Below are positions 1 through 4,762 of a stretch of DNA of 7,016 bases, one piece after another. Position 1 is the stretch's first letter; every line of letters starts with the position of its first letter. Origin of the DNA: DHVE2 group archaeon (GTDB lineage: Archaea; Thermoplasmatota; Thermoplasmata; Thermoplasmatales; Aciduliprofundaceae); NCBI GenBank assembly GCA_015522935.1, contig WALH01000030.1:1-7016 (forward strand). Reading direction: 5' to 3'. The notes beneath the pieces were generated by a model. It had not been told where the DNA came from. It ran no database searches and saw nothing but the letters and a program-made list of their open reading frames with translations. The position numbers were made by a program, and so were the translations under genes.

Positions 1-2289
1 ATCCTGAACTCGTAGCTCTAAAATCTGATCTTCGCTAATCAATTCATTTCCAAGATAATCCTTCTTATATCCTAATTCTTTTGCTTTCTCTATGGTTAAC
101 CCTATTTCTCGCGGCCTGAAATGGGTTATGGTCATATCGGTCATATCATATCTTATCGTTCCATCCTTGAAAACAGGCAACTTGTGCTTTGCCCTTAAAA
201 TTCCTTTCTCAACCGCTTCTGGAAGATGCTCTTTGGACATCATCTTTTTTACGCCTTTTACCTGCCAGTCAATTTTCATTCCTAAGTTTCTCTCCGCTTT
301 GCTGAAAAGCTCATCCACATTCATCTGAACGGTGACAATCTTTCCAGTGAATTCTGTCCTCGCACCGCATTTAGGGCAGTATGGTGTATATGTGGTAGCT
401 CCGCACTTGGGACATTTTCTCTCACCTATTTCTACGGGAATCTTACCCATTTTTCTCCCGTCGGTGAGAAATCTTCTGTTTCCAACCTTCTCCCCAACTG
501 GAAAGAGAACATTTATCACTTTTTTGTCCATTCTCCTCTCTGCAGCTTTCTCAGGGCGCCCCATTCTTGCACCTATCCTTGTGGGTGCACGGGGCATGAT
601 CTTCACTCCTGACAAATGAGACACTAAATCCACAGGATTTTCCATCACTTCTAACTTCTCTCTTCTGAAAATTTTATCGCCTTTTAAATCCAGCCCAAGG
701 CATCTGAGAAGGGGATAGGCATATCTATCGAATTCATAGTGCTCTCTTTCTCTATGCAAAGCACCTAATTTGATCAAAATTTCCTTTATTTTCCCATCTT
801 TTTCCACGTAGAGTTTTCCATTCTTATAGAATGATTTATTTTCAATATACCCCGATAATTTAACAATTTCCTCCGCTGTTAAATCGTGCCAGAAGAGATT
901 GAAAGAAGGATGTAATGGAATTCCGTATTTTTCCGATACTTCAAATGCCTCAAACGCATCTTTAACTTCTCCCTTGAATCCTGCTTTTTCTGCTTCCTGA
1001 ACCCACCATTCAACTGTGTACGATGCAGGAAGGAGCGGATAGTTATTTTCATTGAATTCTCCAAAAGGTATCAAAATTTCCCCCACGTCTACTATCTTTT
1101 CCACTTCATCAATACCATTCTGCGGATCATAAACCTTCATAGCATCCTTTAAAGTGTTAATTTGCACGAGGTCTCCATTTTTGAGAAGAATGATTGGCCC
1201 CTCTACGCTGTCACACGAACTCATCCCTCCAGCTTTTCCGGGTTTTTCTGTCTTAAGTTGCGTGCCTATGGCTATGAACCTTCCCAAAATATGCATAGTC
1301 GCAGGATTCACACTTATCGTCGCCAGACCTCCTGCACGGCATCTTCCGTACCTTAATCTAAATCCACCTGCACGGGAGGGATAAGCGAAGATTGGACGAC
1401 CAGCAACGATATCCTCCATATATTTTTCTAATTTTTCTTCTTCACTTTCTTCCTTCTCTTCTGGAATCAATTTGGAAATCCAGTCCCATCCCTCGATATT
1501 CAATTTTTCCACATAACCCTTTATCTTCTTCGCCTTTTGAATCACACCTTCTGCAATAACAAGGCACATGCCTCCTCGAACTCGATTTGTCTCAATTCTT
1601 TCTAAATTTCTGAATCCGCTGACCTCCACATCTTCTGTTCCTTCGCCGTCTATACACACGGGCGTATTTCTCACCACGATCTCTATCTCTTCATCCGTTG
1701 GTCTGTACTGAAGATGCTTTGTTCTGTCGTAAAGCTGTATTTCTTCCTTGTATCTTTCCACCTCCTCTTCAGTAGGTTGATATCGTCCTATACCTAATTC
1801 TCTCCTTACCGCATCTGCTATGAGAACGCTTAGAGCCTGAGCAGTTCCTCCTGCGCCCCTTATTGGCCCGGCGTAATAGACGGATACATAACCTTCTCCA
1901 TCTTTATTCTTCTTTATTTTCACATCAGCTATGCCTTCCAGAGGTGCAACTAAAATTCCCTCAGTCAATATTGCGAGCCCGACACGAATTGCCTTTTCAA
2001 GCGCTTCATTCTTATTTTTGTACTTTCTGGCTATTTTTTTCGCCATTAGAATCGCAATGCTCCCCCTATCATCCGTTTCAGAACTCAAATTCCTTATCTC
2101 CTCCGCCACGCCATTAACTCCTGTTAATTCTTCAACTCGGAGAGCGAGATCCTTTGCACGGGGAATTTCCACATCCACTTCTGGATCGAACCCCATACCT
2201 CTTGCCTCTCTCGCAATACGATAAATTTCATCCGCCTTATTTTCTAAATTTTCAAAATATCTTTTCATATCTTTGCTCATCTGAACCAT
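1..2289 (-). CDS. polC: DNA polymerase II (PolD) large subunit DP2, N-terminal 763 codons; C-terminus beyond the left edge
   Basis: DP2 is the catalytic subunit of the archaeal replicative DNA polymerase PolD; it pairs with the exonuclease subunit DP1. I read one open frame with no stop or frameshift from ATG 2289 to base 1. Conserved DP2 blocks seen: the N-terminal stretch MKRYFENLE then DVEIPRAKDLALRVEEL, GPIRGAGGTAQALS (residues 141-154), SRAGGFRLRYGR (305-316), RAPTRIGARMGRPEK (567-581), and a zinc ribbon with Cys 626, 629, 638 and 641 (CPKC-x8-CPKC). A short acidic linker lies at 276-292. Family members run to roughly 1100-1300 residues, so the catalytic aspartates near the C-terminus are outside the window. 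No intein interrupts the part seen. Start choice: ATG 2289 sits about 27 nt from a TATA-like box and gives the usual DP2 N-terminus. ATG 2346 (19 extra residues, 5 nt after the upstream stop) and ATG 2280 are alternatives; none has a Shine-Dalgarno site. Identity is very secure; the start is moderately secure. Confidence 0.96.
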   Translation of the reverse strand, partial: MVQMSKDMKRYFENLENKADEIYRIAREARGMGFDPEVDVEIPRAKDLALRVEELTGVNGVAEEIRNLSSETDDRGSIAILMAKKIARKYKNKNEALEKAIRVGLAILTEGILVAPLEGIADVKIKKNKDGEGYVSVYYAGPIRGAGGTAQALSVLIADAVRRELGIGRYQPTEEEVERYKEEIQLYDRTKHLQYRPTDEEIEIVVRNTPVCIDGEGTEDVEVSGFRNLERIETNRVRGGMCLVIAEGVIQKAKKIKGYVEKLNIEGWDWISKLIPEEKEESEEEKLEKYMEDIVAGRPIFAYPSRAGGFRLRYGRCRAGGLATISVNPATMHILGRFIAIGTQLKTEKPGKAGGMSSCDSVEGPIILLKNGDLVQINTLKDAMKVYDPQNGIDEVEKIVDVGEILIPFGEFNENNYPLLPASYTVEWWVQEAEKAGFKGEVKDAFEAFEVSEKYGIPLHPSFNLFWHDLTAEEIVKLSGYIENKSFYKNGKLYVEKDGKIKEILIKLGALHREREHYEFDRYAYPLLRCLGLDLKGDKIFRREKLEVMENPVDLVSHLSGVKIMPRAPTRIGARMGRPEKAAERRMDKKVINVLFPVGEKVGNRRFLTDGRKMGKIPVEIGERKCPKCGATTYTPYCPKCGARTEFTGKIVTVQMNVDELFSKAERNLGMKIDWQVKGVKKMMSKEHLPEAVEKGILRAKHKLPVFKDGTIRYDMTDMTITHFRPREIGLTIEKAKELGYKKDYLGNELISEDQILELRVQD

Positions 2290-2312
2290 TGAAGATGCGA
2301 ATGAATTGCGGG

Positions 2313-2320
2313 ATTTTAAA
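2313..2320 (-). promoter_or_regulatory. Putative TATA box for the DP2 gene
   Basis: On the minus strand the sequence TTTAAAAT, preceded by an A-rich stretch that could serve as a BRE, lies in the 62-nt gap between the DUF1616-like gene and DP2. Its centre is about 27 nt upstream of ATG 2289, the spacing expected if transcription starts at the start codon. This suggests DP2 is transcribed from its own promoter as a leaderless mRNA, whether or not there is read-through from the ABC unit. AT-rich boxes occur by chance, so this is an inference from sequence and spacing. Confidence 0.5.
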
Positions 2321-2351
2321 TTTTTGATTACCACATTGCTTACCATAACAG

Positions 2352-3071
2352 CTAATCTTTCAGTTCAAAATACACGTGCACATTTGTGTAATATTTACCG
2401 TTCACGAAAAGATCGAATGATGCTAAATTCATTCCTGTCTTGTTGCTTACTGCCTGAAAGTAGAGGTAGGTTCTATCTCCGTCATTTAGTAGAGTGGATT
2501 TCTTCTCTATGTTTTTGTTGTTAAGGTGAAAAATCACCGTACAATTTGCCCTTCCGTAGTTCCAGTTTTTAAGGTAAATAGTGAAATGGAGAGTATCGTT
2601 GATTGTTGAATTCTGCGGCCAGGAGGTTATGCCAATATCTATTTCCTTGTACTTCTTGGTGGAAAATTCCGCGTACAGCCATATCCCCATAAGGATTAGC
2701 ATGAGTGAAACCATAACAACCACGAATTTGTCCGGCTTTGTGAACTTCTTCAATTTTATATCAATTGACGATGAGAGAAAATAACCTGCTACCACGATAA
2801 GAGATAGTGATACAAGCATTCCGAGGGCAGATAAAATCCCAAGAGCGGCAAGGAGAAGGGCAACCCCACCAGATACGGCAATGGAGACTCCAAATGATAA
2901 CAGGATGAGTTCTTCCAATTTCATATCCCTGTAGAGAAGTTTGAGAAGAAAAAATCCTGGAGAGAAGAAGAGAAGCATGGAGAGAGAGATAAACTTAATT
3001 ATGGAAAACGGGTAGAAATACAGAATGAGGAAGATTATGGTTATCAGAGCAACGATGTCCTTATCTCTCAT
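2352..3071 (-). CDS. DUF1616-like five-helix membrane protein with an extracytoplasmic beta domain
   Basis: This 239-residue protein has about five predicted membrane helices (near 6-22, 27-46, 55-77, 80-101 and 115-135), then a ~100-residue polar tail. The LFFSPGFFLLKLL block (34-46) followed by a charged turn and LILLSFGVSIAVSGG resembles the PGY-type core of DUF1616 family membrane proteins; the biochemical role of that family is not known to me. The tail (137-239) has four N-glycosylation sequons and alternating beta-strand character, so it is probably outside the cell. Within it, KNWNYGRANC (168-177) resembles a CARDB-type strand-turn. The start is fixed by a strong GGAGGT site 7 nt upstream of ATG 3071; an upstream in-frame ATG at 3140 lies inside the ATPase gene and has no such site. 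The gene overlaps the ATPase gene by 11 nt, so the two are probably translationally coupled, suggesting an accessory subunit of the ABC system. Family assignment is moderate; function is inferred from context only. Confidence 0.8.
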   Translation of the reverse strand: MRDKDIVALITIIFLILYFYPFSIIKFISLSMLLFFSPGFFLLKLLYRDMKLEELILLSFGVSIAVSGGVALLLAALGILSALGMLVSLSLIVVAGYFLSSSIDIKLKKFTKPDKFVVVMVSLMLILMGIWLYAEFSTKKYKEIDIGITSWPQNSTINDTLHFTIYLKNWNYGRANCTVIFHLNNKNIEKKSTLLNDGDRTYLYFQAVSNKTGMNLASFDLFVNGKYYTNVHVYFELKD

Positions 3072-3714
3072 ATATTTTACCTCCTTCAAGTACGAATCTC
3101 CTGTTTCCAAGGTAATGTATCCTTGGATCATGGGTTGCAATAACTATTGTCGTACCAAGTTCCTTGTTTATCTTAAGAATTAAATCTGCAATGTTTCTTG
3201 TGTTATCATCATCTAAGTTTGATGTGGGCTCATCTGCTATTAATATTTCTGGTTCATTGGCAAGTGCTCTGGCTATAGCGCATCTCTGCATCTCCCCACC
3301 GCTCAGGGTGTGGGGCATCTCGTACTTCAGGCCTTCGATCTTCATGTATTTCAGAAGTTTATCAACGCGCTTTTTCCATTTTTTACCTGCGAGTTTTAGC
3401 GGGAGGGCTATATTCTCCATTACATTGAGATCATCTATCAGATTCATCTGCTGAAATATAATTCCTATTTTCTCCAGTCGAAATCTCGCACGTTTATCTT
3501 CACTCAAATCGAATATTTTTGTATGGCCTATAATAACCTCTCCGTTAGTAGGTGTATCTATACCCGCAATGATGTTTAGAAGTGTGGTCTTTCCTATTCC
3601 AGATGGTCCTTCTATTATGGATATATCCCCCTTTTCCAAGCTCATTCTCACTCCATCCAGAATTTTTTTTATACCGTATTCCTTGGCTAAATCAACCACT
3701 TCTATGAAGGGCAC
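3061..3714 (-). CDS. ABC transporter ATP-binding protein, LolD/MacB type
   Basis: This is a complete nucleotide-binding subunit of about 217 residues, normal length for LolD/FtsE-like ATPases. Seen in order (numbered from GTG 3714): Walker A GPSGIGKTT (36-44), Q-loop FQQ (Q88), signature LSGGEMQR (137-144), Walker B ILIADE (157-162) with its catalytic Glu, D-loop SNLD, and the switch His in ATHD (H195). The FQQMNLIDDLNVMENIALPL stretch is typical of the MacB/LolD group that drives FtsX-type permeases. It has no membrane segment and should work on the cytoplasmic face with the permease encoded divergently at 3764. Start: there is no ATG. GTG 3714 gives a protein beginning M-PFIEV and lies about 27 nt from a TATA box, fitting a leaderless mRNA; TTG 3720 would add two residues. 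No Shine-Dalgarno site precedes either. An in-frame TAA at 3783-3781 bounds the frame. The 3' end overlaps the DUF1616-like gene by 11 nt. The transported substrate cannot be told. Confidence 0.96.
   Translation of the reverse strand: MPFIEVVDLAKEYGIKKILDGVRMSLEKGDISIIEGPSGIGKTTLLNIIAGIDTPTNGEVIIGHTKIFDLSEDKRARFRLEKIGIIFQQMNLIDDLNVMENIALPLKLAGKKWKKRVDKLLKYMKIEGLKYEMPHTLSGGEMQRCAIARALANEPEILIADEPTSNLDDDNTRNIADLILKINKELGTTIVIATHDPRIHYLGNRRFVLEGGKIYER
3079..3084 (-). promoter_or_regulatory. Strong Shine-Dalgarno site (GGAGGT) for the DUF1616-like gene
   Basis: GGAGGT on the minus strand lies inside the last codons of the ATPase gene, 7 nt before ATG 3071. It decides the start of the downstream gene in favour of 3071 over the longer reading from 3140. 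It also shows that this internal operon gene is initiated in a leader-dependent way, unlike the apparently leaderless first genes. Confidence 0.85.
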
Positions 3715-3728
3715 CAGCAAACATAAAG

Positions 3729-3745
3729 TTAATAAAGGTATAAAT
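3729..3745 (+). promoter_or_regulatory. Putative TATA region for the FtsX permease unit
   Basis: Plus-strand sequence TTAATAAAGGTATAAAT holds two overlapping candidate TATA boxes, TTAATAAA (3729-3736) and TATAAAT (3739-3745). The first is centred about 31 nt before ATG 3764, giving a leader of roughly 4 nt; the second is about 22 nt away, slightly close. Either way the leader is too short for a Shine-Dalgarno site, and none is seen. Which box is used cannot be decided by reading. Confidence 0.5.
3737..3744 (-). promoter_or_regulatory. Putative TATA box for the ABC ATPase unit
   Basis: Minus-strand TTTATACC preceded by purine-rich AAAAGA (BRE-like). Its centre is 26-27 nt upstream of GTG 3714, which points to a transcript starting at or next to that codon. 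The same bases read on the plus strand give GGTATAAA, so this core element could be shared with the divergent permease promoter. Confidence 0.55.
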
Positions 3746-3763
3746 CTTTTGCTGATATCATAA

Positions 3764-4762
3764 ATGATTGCACCTCTCCGTTATGTGGTATCCCTTTCGA
3801 AAAAGTCCAAGATGACCATAATCACAATAGCTATAGTTATGATGTTTGTAACATCCATATTCATCATAGTTTACAGTTATGAAGTGAGCAATGAATCTCT
3901 CGCCGAGAGGTTCGAATCAAAATATTACATCATTTCATCCGATAGAGATATAACAAAAAGCGATGTTGGTGGCCTCAATGTGTACGGTGCATATGTGTGG
4001 ATATCCCGTGGTTCTCTGGATGGAAATGAAACATATATTTTATCTATATACGATCCTCACAGTATCCTTGGTTCATCGTACCAGTGTCCCACCGATGGAA
4101 TAGTTCTTGGTACCTTATATAAATACAAACCCCACGAAAATCTCCTTATGGGTGGGCGGGAATACACACTCAATACCACCAGAGTATTTGATTTCCGATT
4201 TTTCCCGAATTACTGGGTCATAGTGAATCGTACTCTTTTTAATGGAAAGAACCCCAATTTTATTATCACCACCAAAGACATAAGCGTTGATGGATACACA
4301 ACTCAGAAGATGGTTACACTTGGGGTATTCTATTCCCACGCAGCAGAAGAGGTGAGTTTCGATTTGATGATAATAGACCTTATCTCTGTTGTTGTTGTGT
4401 ATCTTTTCATCAACGCTCTTCTTGGCATGGAAATCAGGGAAAATACAAAGAAGATATCTATAATAAGGGCAATCGGTTCTTCCAGATTTAATATAGGTTC
4501 CATATATTTACTCAGATCCCTTTTCATAGGACTTGCAGGGATGGTTACAGGTTTCTCCTTAGGAGTCATACTCTCCTATCTCTTAATTACGATGATTCCG
4601 GCCATGGGAATGCTTACGTATTTTTATGTATTCGTACCATTTATGGTCGTGTATGTTGATATAATAGTGGCTCTTTTGGGTGCGATCCTTGCATCCATAA
4701 ACCCCATCAGAAAGGCCATAAATATGGATATAATTCGTGGTATGAGGGAGGCATCTCTATGA
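3764..4762 (+). CDS. FtsX/MacB-type ABC transporter permease
   Basis: This complete 332-residue membrane protein has the type VII ABC permease layout. One N-terminal helix (about 17-38) follows a short basic cytoplasmic start. An extracytoplasmic domain of about 160 residues (39-200) contains several glycosylation sequons. Three C-terminal helices lie near 201-221, 253-278 and 291-312. After helix 2 comes EIRENTKKISIIRAIGSSR (223-241), the family's ATPase-coupling stretch (compare ER..EIG.LRAIG). It ends with ASINPIRKAINMDIIRGMRE, matching the usual FtsX C-terminal pattern of P-x-(R/K)-A followed by a terminal LR-type motif. The core domain is shorter than in typical LolC/MacB proteins. The start is fixed because TAA lies immediately upstream in frame (3761-3763). 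It has no ATPase of its own; the divergent ATPase is the obvious partner. Its stop overlaps the next start by 4 nt (ATGA), so the second subunit is probably made in step with it. The family call is secure; the substrate is unknown. Confidence 0.92.
   Translation: MIAPLRYVVSLSKKSKMTIITIAIVMMFVTSIFIIVYSYEVSNESLAERFESKYYIISSDRDITKSDVGGLNVYGAYVWISRGSLDGNETYILSIYDPHSILGSSYQCPTDGIVLGTLYKYKPHENLLMGGREYTLNTTRVFDFRFFPNYWVIVNRTLFNGKNPNFIITTKDISVDGYTTQKMVTLGVFYSHAAEEVSFDLMIIDLISVVVVYLFINALLGMEIRENTKKISIIRAIGSSRFNIGSIYLLRSLFIGLAGMVTGFSLGVILSYLLITMIPAMGMLTYFYVFVPFMVVYVDIIVALLGAILASINPIRKAINMDIIRGMREASL
4747..4751 (+). promoter_or_regulatory. Shine-Dalgarno site (GGAGG) for the large second subunit
   Basis: GAGGGAGG ends 7 nt before ATG 4759, inside the last codons of the permease gene. 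It supports ATG 4759 as the start and has the same 7-nt spacing as the site before the DUF1616-like gene. Confidence 0.85.

Noticed and set aside
879..1064. A 61-codon minus-strand open frame
   Set aside because: It is an alternative frame inside DP2; the DP2 frame is unbroken and conserved across it.
92..2224. Short plus-strand open frames across 92-619, 1154-1384 and 1863-2224
   Set aside because: They lie antisense to the continuous, well-conserved DP2 frame, have no recognisable domains or start signals, and are shadows of it.
1..2289. An intein in DP2, as known in some archaeal relatives
   Set aside because: The reading is continuous with family-like sequence through residue 763; known DP2 inteins sit near the C-terminal catalytic motif, outside this window.
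3072..3140. A 23-residue N-terminal extension of the DUF1616-like protein from ATG 3140
   Set aside because: It is read inside the end of the ATPase gene; the GGAGGT site 7 nt before ATG 3071 and the helix directly after that start make 3071 the better choice.
3753..3760. An 8-bp palindrome TGATATCA between the divergent promoters, possibly an operator
   Set aside because: A single 8-bp AT-rich palindrome is expected by chance, and no second copy or longer dyad accompanies it.
2581..3763. Plus-strand open frames at 2581-2784, 3164-3454 and 3569-3763
   Set aside because: They are antisense to the DUF1616-like and ATPase genes, whose motifs and ribosome-binding signals are clear.
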